Source: Orobanche coerulescens
Lineage: Eukaryota; Streptophyta; Magnoliopsida; Lamiales; Orobanchaceae
Length of the DNA: 64,000 nt
Direction: 5' to 3'
NCBI GenBank assembly: GCA_033398695.1
Contig: CM065814.1
Location: 82,602,358-82,666,357 of the forward strand
The translations under genes and the position numbers were made by a program. Position 1 is the stretch's first letter. The number at the start of each line of letters is the position of its first letter. Shown one piece after another: positions 21,297 through 33,175 of this stretch. The notes beneath the pieces were generated by a model, which ran no database searches, was not told where the DNA came from, and saw only the letters and a list, made by a program, of their open reading frames with translations.

Positions 21297-22600
21297 CTAC
21301 CTGTTTCGCCTTCCTGAATGAATCATATTCCAGTTAGTGTGCTTGTAAAGCAACAATGATCCTTCGATCTTCGGGAATGTAGAATAGATATCCCATCGTC
21401 CCAGATGGAAATCCAATGAAACGTCCCTTCGCAGGCCTAGCTTCCAACTTTTCCACCTTAGTCTTCTTGACATAGGCGGGACATCCCCAAATCCTAATAT
21501 GATTAAGACTTGGTTTCCTTCCCTCCCACATCTCATGTGGAGTTTTAGGAACGGATTTGGAAGGACATCTGTTCAAGATATACGCGGCAATCAGGAGTGC
21601 ATACCCCCACAGGTAAATCGGTAAGTCAGTATAGCCCAGCATGGAACGGACCATGTTTAACAAGGTCCGGTTCCTTCTTTCTGACACACCATTTAACTGA
21701 GGAGTACCTGGAGGTGTTAGTTGTGAAACTATTCCATGTTCCTTAAGGAACTCGTCAAACTCCGTACTCATATACTCGCCACCTCGGTCCGACCGAAGTG
21801 CTTTGATATGATTACCGCTTGTTTCGACTAGGGCCTTGAATTCCTGGAATTTCTTAAAGGCCTCGGATTTATGTTTCATTAAGTATACATAACCATACCT
21901 AGTATGATCATCTGTAAACGTAATGAAATATTGATATCCGTCACGTGCTGCTTCCAAAGCACCACATACGTCGGTATGGATTAATCCCAGTTTATCAGCG
22001 GCTCTTTCAAAAGTCCCTGTGAAGGGGGACTTAGTTATTTTGCCTTTAAGGCAAGATTCACAAGTAGGAAAGGGATCCGATCCCAATGGACCCATAAGTC
22101 CATCTTTTTCCATCTTGTAAACCTTGGTCTGACTAAAATGACCAAGTCTTAGATGCCATTTCAAAACTTGATTGGTTTCATCCCTACCACGTTTTCTAGT
22201 CATAGTATTCACAACTACTTTGTTGCTGAGATTTAGATGATACAATCCATTAAACAATGTAGCAGTACCCACTAGTTTATTTCTAAAATAAATTTTGCAG
22301 GAACCATCACTAATGAAAAATGAAAAGCCTTTTCGGTCCATGACCGGAATGGATACAATGTTTTTGTGCCCCTTGGGCAAAACAAGTAGATCTTCTAAAG
22401 TCAAAACAAAGCCGGATTCTAAACCCAAAAGAAGTGATCCTATGTCGGTCGCCTCGACACTATGCCCGCTTACGACTGTGATCATAACTTCTCCAGCTCC
22501 AAGCTTCCTACTTTGTTCCAGATCCTGATTCATGGTACAAATATGAGAACTAGCACCAGAATCCAAGATCCAGAAGTAGAAAATACAAAGAGAACAATTT
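21297..22600 (-). pseudogene. pol: pol part 1 of B: protease and integrase
   Basis: The open minus-strand frame (22566-21334) begins at the protease active site DSGASSHICTMNQ. It continues with the GAG-pre-integrase zinc region (LKWHLRLGHFSQTKV...CESCLKGK; H-H-C-C) and the integrase core. The DDE residues are visible: D in LIHTDVCG, D in ALRSDRGGEY, E in NGVSERRNRTLL. The C-terminal part follows (EARPAKGRFIGFPSGTMGYLFY). A frameshift near 21300-21334 separates it from the RT linker. The order protease-integrase-RT identifies copia. Confidence 0.88.
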
Positions 22601-22639
22601 GTTTCAAAAACTAAAGTTCCGTACCAAGTGCCATGAATA

Positions 22640-23436
22640 ATTGGGATGCTCTAGCCCGGTGGCCCACTCACCGCACTTGAGACAAGCATCCTTCTTCTTC
22701 TTGTTCTTCGTAACCATCGGGCCTTGCCCTTACCCTTAAGGTCCTTAACTTGTGGTCCAGCTTTGCTTCTTGGTCTTTTTCTTCTTGTCTTTAGACCTCC
22801 AAGGTCCGTAAGAAATCACAAGAGCAGACTCCTTCATCCGCGAGTCTTCATCCGATCGAGCGGTCACCAGTTTGTTATTTAGCCCAGCTAAATTACATGC
22901 AATCTCATTGCAGTTGAAGTTCAGAACAAACTGTGAGAAGGAATCTGGGAGAGACTGTAGGATAAGGTCGGTTTGGAGAGAAGTATCCATTTTAAAATCA
23001 AGAGCTTCCAATCTCTCGATCATGGATATCATTTTGAGGACGTGTTCCCCAACCTTCTCACCTTCCTTCATCCTTGCACCGAACAGTTGCTTGGATATCT
23101 CATATCTAGCAGTTCTGCTGTGCTCACCATAAAGTTCGGTTAAGTGAGATAGAATCGCCAGCGTGTCATTTTCTCATGAGCTCTCTGAAGCTCATTAGAC
23201 ATTGAAGCCATCATCTAAGCACGGACTTTCACGTCATCCTTAACCCACTTTTCGTGGTTTTCAATCTCTTCCTGATTGGCTCGGGTCCGCACAGGAGGCG
23301 GCGGAATGTCCGTCTCCAAGATGTATCCTAGTGCCTCTATACTGAGGACAATCATCAGATTGCGGAGCCAATCCACAAAGTTAGGTCCCATTAAGGTGTT
23401 CTTTTCGAGCAGAATTGCGAGTGGATTCATTGTCAT
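22640..23436 (-). pseudogene. gag: gag of copia B, broken
   Basis: Starts at the ATG 23436 (MTMNPLAILLEKN), parallel to C. GPNFVDWLRNLMIVL and HEKWVKDDVKVRA are clear. A TAG at about 23215 and a frameshift near 23165 break it. The second part (23071-22745) keeps EGEKVGEHVLKMISMIERLEAL and the Lys-rich tail. The zinc knuckle near 22650-22690 is damaged (CLKCGE then no matching His/Cys spacing), unlike the complete one in C. Confidence 0.8.
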
Positions 23437-25057
23437 ATTGATATTTGAGTCTGCATTAAGTACGATAGATTAATTAGGGACTTATTCAATTATGTTCTGA
23501 GTATAGAATTAAGGTCATTTCTATTCTTGTTACCCAGCTTCCACTATTTTATCGGAATAACACACTCCCATGTGAAATCCGGAAGTATCGTCGCTCTACT
23601 TCATAGTGGTGATCGAGTTCTTTATAAATCGTAATAGAGGGCAACCGAACAGGTTTCTAGTTTATTAATTTTCATAAAGTGGTGTCCAACACCAACCCAT
23701 CTAATGGATGATTCGATCTTCTTTTTCCCCTTGTTCACTCCCCTCAACCTATACGGTTTCTATGGTTCGTGAACAAGTTAAGTTTATACCATCGACGCAA
23801 ATCAGTTTCACAATTGAATCTTATCCGGCAACCTATCAAGTTTCTAGGGATAAAATTTGCTCCAACCGAAGGCATCTAATGCGCTCTCGGTAATTTATCC
23901 GTCCTCCCCGAACGACTACCCCGATAACTCGGAAGCATAGCTCATCCGGTTTGGATTTCAATTTCCCGAAAACTCGATGGAGGGAAGGAAAACCTTGAAA
24001 CCTTATAAACTTAATAATTTGTCGTGGGAGAATTTTCACGATTAACGTTACACTTTGCACATTAATCATATTAGCGCGTTTTTGGTATTCATACAATATG
24101 AAAAAACCATTCACAACCTAGTTGCTACCAACATGTGGTTCATGGACCGGTCCTAGAAAACAAAAACTCCGTAATCTAATTACAAGTCTTCGTCTTGAAT
24201 CTTTGTCTTCTCGAAATGGATCTCCCTCCGGTCTTCGTCATTACATATAAATTTTACATTGAAAATTGCATCCTAGATACAAATTTTTCTAGTAAAATAA
24301 ATAGGCTCAAAACGGCCTTTACAACCTAATCGAATAAAACGAACGATTCAAAAACTAAGTCCACGAACCACATCACCATTCAAAAATAATGCATCCAACA
24401 CATTAAATAAATGGCATTTATAATGAATCTGAATATTGATCCAATCAATATAAAACAATCCATCCAAAATGAATTAATCCAATTAATTCAAACAACCGTC
24501 AATTTTAACTTGTTCCGGACGAGAAAATATTTCATTAAATTAATTCCCCTAAGAATAAAATTACCATAATTAAATCTTAGTCAAATTAAATCTAATTTAA
24601 TTTGTGGGAAATTAATTATCGAACGAAATAATAAAAAATAGAGTCGGAAAATACGCCTGCCAAGCAGGACACCGCCAGGCCGCCGATCGTGGCCTCGCAC
24701 AGTGGTTCCGAGAACGGCCGAAGCCTTCCGACTAGGACTCGCTCCGCCGCTGCATCATGTCCAAACAGCAGATCGCGAGACCGCCTGGCAGCCCAAGCCG
24801 CTGTGTCCGTTTACGTTTTCGGCTCGTCTTTTTGCCCCAATTCCAAAAAATAATATTTTTCTAATCTTTATATTACTCATTTAAATCAGTTTCTCAAAAG
24901 AAAAAAATAGATTTATATTGTAACATAAAATCATGAAAAAATAATTTTTAGATGAACAATAGAAAATCAACGATTAATACGATTATGATTCCAAATCATA
25001 CACCATCTAATCAAGCATTCCAAATGCTAATATCGTATATACGATCGCAAGACCTAC
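23437..25057 (-). other. B leader, no gene
   Basis: Noncoding leader, reverse counterpart of 9785-11503 in C: AAACCTGATAGGTTG-like blocks (23650-23850), AGGCTCAAAACGGCC (24303), AT-rich repeats, and a GC-rich block (24650-24830). Nothing else supported. Confidence 0.6.
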
Positions 25058-25069
25058 GCTCCAATACCA
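25058..25069 (-). other. Primer-binding site of B
   Basis: Minus strand TGGTATTGGAGC, one base after the LTR end. One or two changes from the tRNA-Met site TGGTATCAGAGC. Confidence 0.85.
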
Positions 25070-25070
25070 T

Positions 25071-27064
25071 TGTTGGGATTCGGTGCCTAAATCGAAGGCC
25101 CAGCGGAAGCGGTAAAACGAAAATTAATTCGATCCGAATCCCTACGAGGATCGATCGAGCTACGTATATACGAATATCAAAAACGAATTCACAAGAGATA
25201 TAGAAACTCACCCTTGTAGTCCGTTGATTAAATGGATTCCTTCTCTTGAGCTATTCCCCAAGCTTTAGATTGATCTCTACGAATCCAATCCGTTCCAAGC
25301 CCTTGAACGATCCAACGCCGAAAGCACCGCGTCTCTACTTGCCACGCGCCGGAGAAACTACCGGAACGACAATCACCTTGCTATCCTCCGAGTATACGGC
25401 TAGAGCTAAGTGATGAAGCTTTTATTACTACACTCTAAGTGTATAATATATCTCTCAATAATTTCTCTCAATTTTTCTCCAAGAAAAATGAAGAAGAAGT
25501 GAATGAAGAAGATGAAGATGAGTTGGAGAAGAAAAACTTTTTCTCTCCCTTTTCTCTCTATGTCTCACGTATGATTCCAAGAAGTGTAGTGAGGATGAGA
25601 GATCAAAGTCATCTTTATATTCTTATTCAACCCACAAAAAATCAAATCATATCACATGAGAGATTCCCCCATATAATGTATGTGATGCTTGTCCCCTCAA
25701 CACATGAGATTCCAAAACCATGATGGGGACAAGTCAATACACACACATGGATATAGGTGGGGGGCGGCCAAGATGAATTATAGGAAGAGTTCGGTTCGTT
25801 TCGGACTCCCGAGAGTCCAAATAGATAAACTCCAATTCCATTCCGATGTATTTATATCGTTTAATTAATCCAATTAATTAAACCTATCAAATACAAAATA
25901 ACATAATTAATTTCTCCAAGAAATAATTATATTCACGAATTAAATTAATCACCCAGTAATTTATTTAATCCATTAGGTCGTAAATCAATTTATCCAATAA
26001 ATCGATTTAGACATCCAATGTCCCAAATTAGGTATCCAATATCTAATATTCATAATGAGAGATTAAGCTCGATTCATTCCGTCGTCAATCCTAATGCGCG
26101 ACTCGGTAGGTCTGTCTCAGTCAGCAATGGGAGGAACCAAAGAGTAGTAGCACCACCTAGCGAGCCTGGTGGCCTACACTGAACCCCGACTGAGAACGAA
26201 TGATTGGGATCATTCAAGAACCATTCTGTCGTGAATACCAGTCTACGTATAAACCCTTCTTTCAAATGTCCCGATCATGTTATGAGGTCACGGTCAGTCA
26301 AACCCCATCTGTACTTGACTCTATGCATGCGTTAATGCAAATCGAGATCATCGAGCTCTCGTGTATCTAATACAGCTAGCTCCAATGCTTTGGCCAAAGA
26401 CTTATGATCTCATCTGCCAATAACCGCATAGGACATATAACCCATTCACTAACAGGAGAAAGAATTCTATCTTGGTATTCAGTAGGACCTGCTACGTGCC
26501 CATCAAGATGCACGTCGAGGTTGACCCCCGCCTTTCGGTTTATAGGGTCGAACTACTCTAATGAAAATCTTGACATCACAAGCACATCCCTACTAAATTC
26601 TCAAGTCGAAGGTTCACGAATACCTATCACAACCTTTCGATTCCATCATTGACTGCCCCAGAGTGAAATCCGTGTGACGAATTGAGGGTGAGTCGGTTCG
26701 AGTATACTAATCCAATTAGCATACCTATAACGTGTGCTCCCACTAACCATTAGTGTTCGACAGGCACTCTCCTTGTCAAAGAACACGTCATACAAGTCTT
26801 CACATAAACTTAACGCCCAGTCAAGTTTCATCGACTTGCGAATGATTAAGTATTTGAGCTATAAACCTTTCCAGTGCCGACCCCCTTATCAAATAAGGAG
26901 TGGAACGTTTTGCTCTCAAATACAGGGACTAGTTTCTATATGTATATTTACGAGTTGGGAATGCCAGTAACTACCAGTAAATAAAGAAACATTCATTGCC
27001 TTATATTGATGATTTACATAATAATAAGTACAATGCCCTCACTCAACATCCTCTGAGTGGAACA
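25071..27064 (-). mobile_element. B 5' LTR (1994 bp)
   Basis: Near-identical to 17522-19511. It has about 22 bp (around GGAGAAACTACCGGAACG, 25351) absent from the 3' LTR and lacks 19 bp just inside its right end: GAGTGG joins directly to the terminal AACA. The target duplication GATGG follows, so the true LTR terminus is kept. Confidence 0.9.
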
Positions 27065-27069
27065 GATGG
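27065..27069. repeat. Target duplication GATGG, right copy (element B)
   Basis: Matches 17517-17521. The A reading frame resumes with the following codons (GGC TCG GCA). Confidence 0.92.
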
Positions 27070-28747
27070 CTCGGCAACCAACTCGCGAGCAGGGGCAGGG
27101 ATTGTCCTCATCAGCCCCGACGGACAAAGTTTCACAAATGCCGTGTGTTTCATGTTCCATGCGACCAACAATGAAGCCGAGTACGAAGCTTTGGTAGGCG
27201 GTCTCGATCTAGCCCTCGCCCTAGATGTTCGCCGTCTCCACATTTTCATGGACTCCCTCTTGGTCGTGAACCATGTCAAGGGAGAATATGAGGCGTGCGG
27301 CGAGCAGATGGTCAAATACCAAGAATTGGTCGTCGAAATGTGCACGAAATTTGAGGAAGTGCTAATCGAACAAGTCCCGAGAGAGCACAATTCCCAGGCC
27401 GACGCCCTATCCAAACTGGCATCATCAGATGGGGCGGCCGATTTCTCTAACATCCAAATCACAAAATCAGCAAAGCCGGAGATCGACAGAAACTTGGTTA
27501 CCACAGTTACCATCGCCGAAGAGAACTGGATGACTCCGTTCATTAAATACTTAAAGGACGGAACGGTCCCCGACGACCGTATCAAAGCTCGCCAACTTCA
27601 GCTCCGTGCGACCAGATACACCTTATTGGACGACAGGCTTTACAAGCGATCTTTCAGCCTCCCTCTCCTCAAGTGCATTACGCCGGAGGAAGGCCAACTC
27701 GTTCTAGCCGAGATCCATGACGGGATCTGTGGAAACTATGCCGGAGGGCGAGCTCTCATCCACAAAACAACCAAGCAAGGTTTTTTATGGCCTACGCTAC
27801 AAAAAGATGCGATCGCCTATGCCAGATCGTGTCACAGCTGTCAAGTGATGGGCCCGAACATCAAGCTCTCCCCCGAGCAGCTCACCTCAATGTACAACCC
27901 ATGTCCATTCGCCCAATGGGGCATCGACCTTATAGGTCCCTTGCCGACGGCACCAGGGTGCTGTAAGTTTGCCATCGTAGGGGTCGATTATTTCACAAAA
28001 TGGGATGAGGCCGAGCCTCTAAACAAGATCGGCCAAGAGCAAGTAATCAAGTTCATTTGGAAGAACATCATATGCCGGTTCGGTCTACCCAAGGCTATCA
28101 TCTCCGACAACGGAAAGCAGTTCGACGGTTTAGAAGTCATGAAATTCTGCGATAAATGGGGAATCAAAAAGTTGTTCTCGACCCCCTACCACCCTCAGAC
28201 GAACGGGCAGGTAGAGACTGTAAACAAAATCCTCAAACATACGATCAAAGCATGACTCGAATCCAGACAAGGACGATGGGCGAGCGAGCTCCCAGATGTT
28301 TTGTGGTCTTATTGAACGACGACCCGAAACTCAACCGGCGAAACCCCGTTCGCCCTCGCCTTCGGAACAGAAGCAGTGATCCCTTCGGAGATCGCCGTCC
28401 TCAGCCACCGGACTGAACAAGAGATGACGACGGACAACGATGTGGCCCGACGAATCGTCTTGGACATGCTCGAAGAACGGCGACTGACCTCAGAAATGAA
28501 GAACATAATCCACAAAAGGAGATCCGAGAAGTTCTTCAATTCAAAGGTCAAGGAAAGACGGTTCCAAGTGGGCGACCTAGTCCTCAAAAAGGTCCAGACC
28601 CACACAGGAGTCTTTGGCCCGAATTGGGAAGGCCCCTTCAGAATATCTAGATGGCTAACTAGGGGAGCCTACGAACTTGAACACCCTGACCGCACTTCGG
28701 ACCAATATCCCTGGAACGCCGTGCATTTGAAGAAATACTACCAGTGA
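27065..28747 (+). pseudogene. pol: pol part 2 of A: RNase H and integrase
   Basis: RNase H continues: SRAGAGIVLISPDGQ, NNEAEYEALVGGL, LHIFMDSLLVVN, QADALSKLAS; the acidic residues are present. Integrase: a zinc region with EIHDGICGNYAGGR...CHSCQ, where the second zinc His (usually GNH) is Tyr. The catalytic core has D in GIDLIGPLP, D in IISDNGKQF and E in GQVETVNK. In-frame TGA codons at 28253 and 28313 stand where related elements have Arg (CGA expected). The C-terminal domain follows (RFQVGDLVLKKV, GPNWEGPFRI) and ends LKKYYQ at 28747. One frame from 27065 to the end. Confidence 0.88.
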
Positions 28748-29969
28748 AAACTCTGTATTCAGTTACCCAATGTACAAAGAATATAATGAGATTTTCCTAT
28801 CCCATCTATGTGATTCGCCTCGACGAAAACAAACTAAAGAGAGGACGACTCGCTCGCCCTACAAGAGGTCGTCATCTAACCTGACAGACCTATGCAAGCG
28901 ATTGCCCCCCAAGCACAACGTAGGCCATCGAGGATCATCATTCAACATGGCGATCCGAGGTAGAAAAGTGCAGCCATGGTCCTGGAGGTCGATGGAACCG
29001 AAAGCTTCGTCCATGCAAGGTTCTTTTGTGCTGCGATCGCTCGCCCTTCGTTTAAATATAAGGTGAGCGTAGCCGAAGGACCCTCCAAATAAATCTGTGG
29101 ACACACTCGCGCGCCCTCAAGAGTACATCATCTAACATGATATACCCGGACAAGGCGACGCGTCCCTACCCCGCCACAACGTATACCGTCGAGGGTCCCA
29201 TCTAACATGGCGACCCGAGGTAGAAAAGTGCTAACAAGCCGGGAACGCGGAGTCGAATAAACCGACGACGCCCCGTGAAAGGACTCCTCCAGACCAAGAC
29301 CGCTCGCCTTTCGTTTAAATACAAGGCGGGCGCAGCCTAACGGAGGACCCTAACAATAAAGTGAATCGCGAGACAGACCTACAGATGGAATGTCCCTCGC
29401 ACACAAAGACACGGTTGTGGAGGTCGGTCCATCGAACTCCGCGACCATGCACAGTTCCTCAGATTCGAAACAGTCGACCTCCCTCAAAGAATCGGAAAAA
29501 ATAAAGATAGCTCACCAAACATACTATTTTGTTCCCTTACTCGCACTAAGTAAACAAAAACAAGGCGCAAAGTGAAGCTATTCCTAAATGCGATTGGGAG
29601 GAAGGGACCATACACGATCGGCTTCGTCCAAACACACACATGACAATCGGTTTTGTTCAAGAAACTTACAAGTAAGAATTTTCAAGTGTACCAATACATT
29701 CGAAACTATTCAGAAAATTGTGCAAAGTCGAAGTGACACGGAACATTTAGACAGTTGATCGTACAAACAAGGCATCAGGTGCAATTATGTAAACACTTGT
29801 ATAAATTCATATGCAAACATTCAGAAGAGGTGGTCGTACATATAAAAAATCATATGTGAGGAAGAAGTTCTTTATTCCATTCAAAACGATCGTACATACA
29901 AGCCTGAAGGCAATACAAGGAAAAACAGAAAATTACAAGTAAAGGAAAACTAAACAACTCCATCATCAC
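28748..29969 (+). repeat. A 3' noncoding region with a diverged ~260-bp tandem duplication
   Basis: Two units, about 28851-29100 and 29108-29370, align along their length. Markers are CGCTCGCCCT/CGCGCGCCCT at the start, AACATGGCGAYCCGAGGTAGA in the middle (28946 and 29206) and CGCTCGCCYTTCGTTTAAAT near the end (29038 and 29301). Period is 257-263 bp. The rest (29371-29969) is AT-rich with no gene on the plus strand. Tandem repeats between pol and the 3' LTR are known for Tat elements and can seed satellites. Confidence 0.75.
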
Positions 29970-30888
29970 TCAGGCCGCCCCCGACTGGCCTTCGCCCCCA
30001 GCAGGCGGATCGGCGCGCACTCCCTCACCGGCTTCAGGATGAATAAGTTTATCCGGAAACGGATACCAGCTCAGGTCAATCCCTAAGTCGGTGAGGTCGA
30101 GGATCGGTAGGGAGAAATCCGGCTGCAGGGGATGGTTGAGTACATAGGCCTTGAAGGTTTCCATCATAGGGCCGACCTCGATCCCTACATTATTTGCTGC
30201 ATGAATAGCGTCGGCGTAAGCCATATAATACGTGAACTCGCCGACGTACTCCACATTAAGGTAGGGATCGGTCTCGATCACCTTTAACTGCTCCTTCAGC
30301 CCCGCGACCGTCTTGTCCGCTTCCGCGAGCTCGGCCACCTTGGCAGCCAGTTCTCCCTTCTCCTTCTCCAGCTCGCCACTGAGCCGATCTACTGTCGCCT
30401 TCAGCCCAGTCACCTCCTCCTGCGAGGCCGCATGCAACCGGCGAGCATCCGTCATCTGGTCGCGGAACCGATCGGCTACCTCCCTGGACCTGCCAAGCTC
30501 TTGCTTCATTCGGTCGAGGTCTTGTTTGGCTCGCTTGGCCGTCTCCAGATACTCCTTCTCCATGGCCACGATCCGGTTAGCGAACTCGGCATTCTGGTTC
30601 CGAGCAGCCTCAAGATCCGGATGGAGGCGAGCGGCAGAGGGTCGCCCCTCATAATCCTTAGCAGCCTGGACGGCCATCGTCGCCGCCTGGAGAGTCAGGG
30701 AGAGAGTCGCCTGCATGGCATCACCAGACCGCCGACGCGCGATCACGTCTAGGTCAGTCGTCCAAGCCTTTAGAAGAGAGGTGATGGCCCGGGAAACGTA
30801 AGAAGGAACGTCGACAGCCTTGCGCGGGGATTTGCTCGCCAAGAAATCCAGAGCCATCGGCGAGACGTCCGGATCGGAAAGACGGACC
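29970..30888 (-). other. Exon 4 of the antisense gene: long coiled coil
   Basis: About 305 residues. A helix-rich, Glu/Lys/Ala-rich stretch (about residues 85-230 of the exon; ATVDRLSGELEKEKGELAAK, ELAEADKTVAGLKEQLKV) has a heptad pattern of a long coiled coil. It ends with a short Pro/Gly acidic tail (PEAGEGVRADPPAGGEGQ). A coiled-coil end is usual for these antisense proteins and suggests oligomerisation (inference). Confidence 0.7.
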
Positions 30889-31705
30889 CTGCAACACAAA
30901 CGAAAAGAAACAAAGTAGTTAGTATACACCCTACACAAATAGCCTAGCTCAGAAAGATCAAACCAATCTTACCTGGCGACCAACTCGGGGTCGCGGCCGA
31001 AATAGGGCTTGCCCCGAGGAGTTTCGACTTCAGCGATCGCCGCGGCCTTCAGGAAGGCGGCTGAGGGCCTGAGCTGGACCCCTCCGCCATTGGAACAGCA
31101 GAGATAGGTGGTGCGGCAACCGGCGGCTCCAAAATGGATACCTCCGCGTCAGCAGTTGGCAAGGACTCCTCCGGTCTCCGCCTATTGCGGTTGCACTGGA
31201 GCTGTTCTTCCTCCCGAGCTTCCGACTCGACGATCGGCACCGTAGCAGGCCTCACCGCAGGGACGGGACGAGACGTCGTTGCAGGGGCACGACCCGTCTT
31301 CTTTCCCTGGTGAAGACGACCCAAAAGTCCGGGGTTCGACATAGAGATCTCTTTCGGTGGCTCGGAATAACAAGGAAAATGGATCTCTGTCAAAGAATAA
31401 ATTCAACCAAGTTAGACATCTACTTCAATCAGATGATCATTGTAAAGAAAAAAGGATGTAAGAATTTATACCTGGAACCTTCAGGTGGCGAGGGAAGCGA
31501 AACAATCGAGCTCCCAACCGATGAAGTTCGTGATTGACTGTGCGAACGTCGATGTAGGAATCCGGCAGACCGCGAATTTGCTCCCAGACGATCAGAAAGT
31601 CGAAAGGAAGGTCTCCGATCGCTGGAACGAGGGAGTCTGCAAAAAGGAAACCAAATTAGATCAGTCCAAGATATATCCGATCAAAGGGAGAGTTAAAACC
31701 CTTAC

Positions 31706-32645
31706 TCGGATTCCTCTCCCGAAAACTGGTGGGGATCTCCAACTCTTCCTCCGGCCTATCACTCGACGCCGACCTCCACGCTCCGCCCACCCAGCACCAT
31801 TTTTCCAGGTCGCCCCGAACTTTGTTCGGCACCCCTAGGACCACCCTACCCATACGACCTTGAATGTGATAACCGCCGATCGATCCCTTCTGCGCAGTCA
31901 GTTTGAAGAGATAATTCATTTCCAACGTAGAAGGTAGGCGGAACAACCGATGACCGCCAAAAATTGTCAGGGTGCTAATGATCTGCAGCCAGACGTTCGG
32001 CGTCAGCTGGAGCGGCGCCACATTCCAGGCGATCAGCAAATATGACACGGCGAACGGCAAGGGGAACCGCAGGCCGGCCTCCAGAATCATCTCGGTAATG
32101 GCGACCAGACCCTCGGGAGGTTGGTCGGCACGTTCGTTCTCCGAGGGCACGTGCAGCGAGACGTCAGAAGGAATATGGAATTTTGCCCTCCAACGACTCA
32201 AGTCCTTCTTGATCGCCGAGCTCCGAATATGACCGAGAGTCCACAGAGAGGGGTCCGCGGCCCGAAACGTCGTCCGCTTCACATGTTCATAGGGGTGAGC
32301 GGCGGAATATGCTTCGAAGTCAAACTCGGGGCATGGTCCGGCAATCCTCTCCATAAGATCGGCGAACTCCAAGAAAGCCCGGCCAAATACGCTATTCTGC
32401 TCCCAGTACCGCCTCACCGTTTCGTCCTCATCAACCGGCGAGCCCCTCTACCTCGTCGCCGCCGCCGATCTCGCCACGTCAGCTTCATTGAAAAGCTCTT
32501 CAATCTCTGCGAGTGCAATCCTCGCACGAATGGCCTCGACGGCCGTTTCCATATGAAGAGCCACGGGGGTTTCTTCCCGGTCAGGCGAAGCCGTGGCGGC
32601 AGAGGAGCTACCAGCCTCATGCACATTCAATCCTCCTCCATACAT
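31706..32645 (-). other. Exon 1 of the antisense gene: Transposase_28-like domain
   Basis: Begins MYGGGLNVHEAGSSS with an acidic, Ala-rich N-terminus. After the TAG at 32448-32450 the same frame runs without stop to the donor at 31706. It shows FHIPSDVSLHVPSENERADQ, GLRFPLPFAVSYLLIAWNVA and LQLTPNVWLQIISTLTIF, the pattern of the 'putative gypsy type transposon' family (Pfam Transposase_28), found almost only in plant gypsy elements. Despite its name no transposase activity is established. Confidence 0.7.
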
Positions 32646-32791
32646 GTTTTGAATCGAAAAGATAAAAGGAAGAGAATTTTTATTCTTACCTAGAAAGAGA
32701 ATCGGTCAGCACAAGAATCTTCAAAGAAATTCGGCAAAGTCTAGTCTAAAAAGCAAGGGCGCATAAAGAGTTGAACGGAAGTGGCCCTAGC

Positions 32792-32802
32792 CCTATTATA
32801 GG
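32792..32802 (-). promoter_or_regulatory. TATA box for the antisense gene
   Basis: The minus strand reads GCCTATAATAGGG about 150 bp upstream of the ATG at 32645. No other good TATA lies between. The region 32803-33160 has CGATCG/CGATCA repeats like those in the A LTR. Inferred. Confidence 0.5.
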
Positions 32803-33160
32803 CGAGTACAGGGACCTCTGTGCAAATAGGCGGAATCCCGAGGGCTGAAGTGAAACCGTCGGGAGGGGGACAGATTAAATGCAGCTCTCGAAACACACGT
32901 ACGCGTCGTTTCGAGGGCACGCCAGGCGACAAGTCTGACAAAACCGTCGGACTCCCCCAACGGTAGCACAACGCGTGTCCCTGCAGCGTTTCGAGAGCCC
33001 GCCTTCATTTCCCGCGATTTCCAGCGGATAAGGAGATCGTCCAGATTCGAAATCAGATTGTCCAAGCGACGATCATCCTTGTCATAAGCAGACAAGCCAA
33101 TCGTCTAAAACAGGCGATCGCCAACAGTGCCACCTCACCCCATGTTTTCAACATCGGAGC

Positions 33161-33171
33161 GAGCTGGGGGG
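33161..33171 (+). other. Polypurine tract of A
   Basis: GAGCTGGGGGG followed by TAAT and the LTR start TGTTG. The G run next to TAAT is usual for Tat elements. Confidence 0.8.
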
Positions 33172-33175
33172 TAAT

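Larger units (their letters stand above)
17522..27064 (-). mobile_element. Element B: Ty1/copia retrotransposon, reverse, inside A
   Basis: Minus-strand order: 5' LTR (25071-27064), primer site, leader, gag, protease-integrase, RT-RNase H, polypurine tract, 3' LTR (17522-19511). LTR ends TGTTGGGAT and CTAACA/GAACA are flanked by GATGG. LTRs differ at about 7 of 275 aligned positions by eye, the fewest of all elements here, which fits its deepest nesting. It is a close relative of C: same gag start, leader order and LTR start (TGTTAGRARTATGCCCTCG). All genes carry a few stops or frameshifts. Confidence 0.92.
29970..32645 (-). pseudogene. Antisense four-exon gene of A (Transposase_28-like plus coiled coil), broken
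   Basis: An extra gene on the strand opposite to gag-pol, as in other Tat elements. Predicted exons on the minus strand: 32645-31706, 31636-31472, 31386-30973, 30888-29970, about 2.44 kb coding. Introns are 69, 85 and 84 bp, each with GT-AG ends (donors CCGA|GTAAGG, CCAG|GTATAA, CCAG|GTAAGA; acceptors TTTTTGCAG, TTTGACAG, TGTTGCAG). Frame is kept across the first two junctions and at the last junction in the frame of exon 4. Two breaks: TAG at 32448 in exon 1, and a frameshift near 31065-31100 in exon 3. Function of this protein is unknown. A TATA box lies 150 bp upstream. Confidence 0.75.

Noticed and set aside
20229..22566. B as an active element
   Set aside because: Intact catalytic motifs, but frameshifts near 21008 and 21300, a TAA at 20229 and a broken gag.
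30313..30752. Plus-strand Ser/Ala-rich frames
   Set aside because: Antisense image of the coiled-coil exon 4.
31972..32693. Plus-strand frames of 86 and 190 codons
   Set aside because: Shadows of the antisense exon 1, whose own strand shows a recognisable domain and splice sites.
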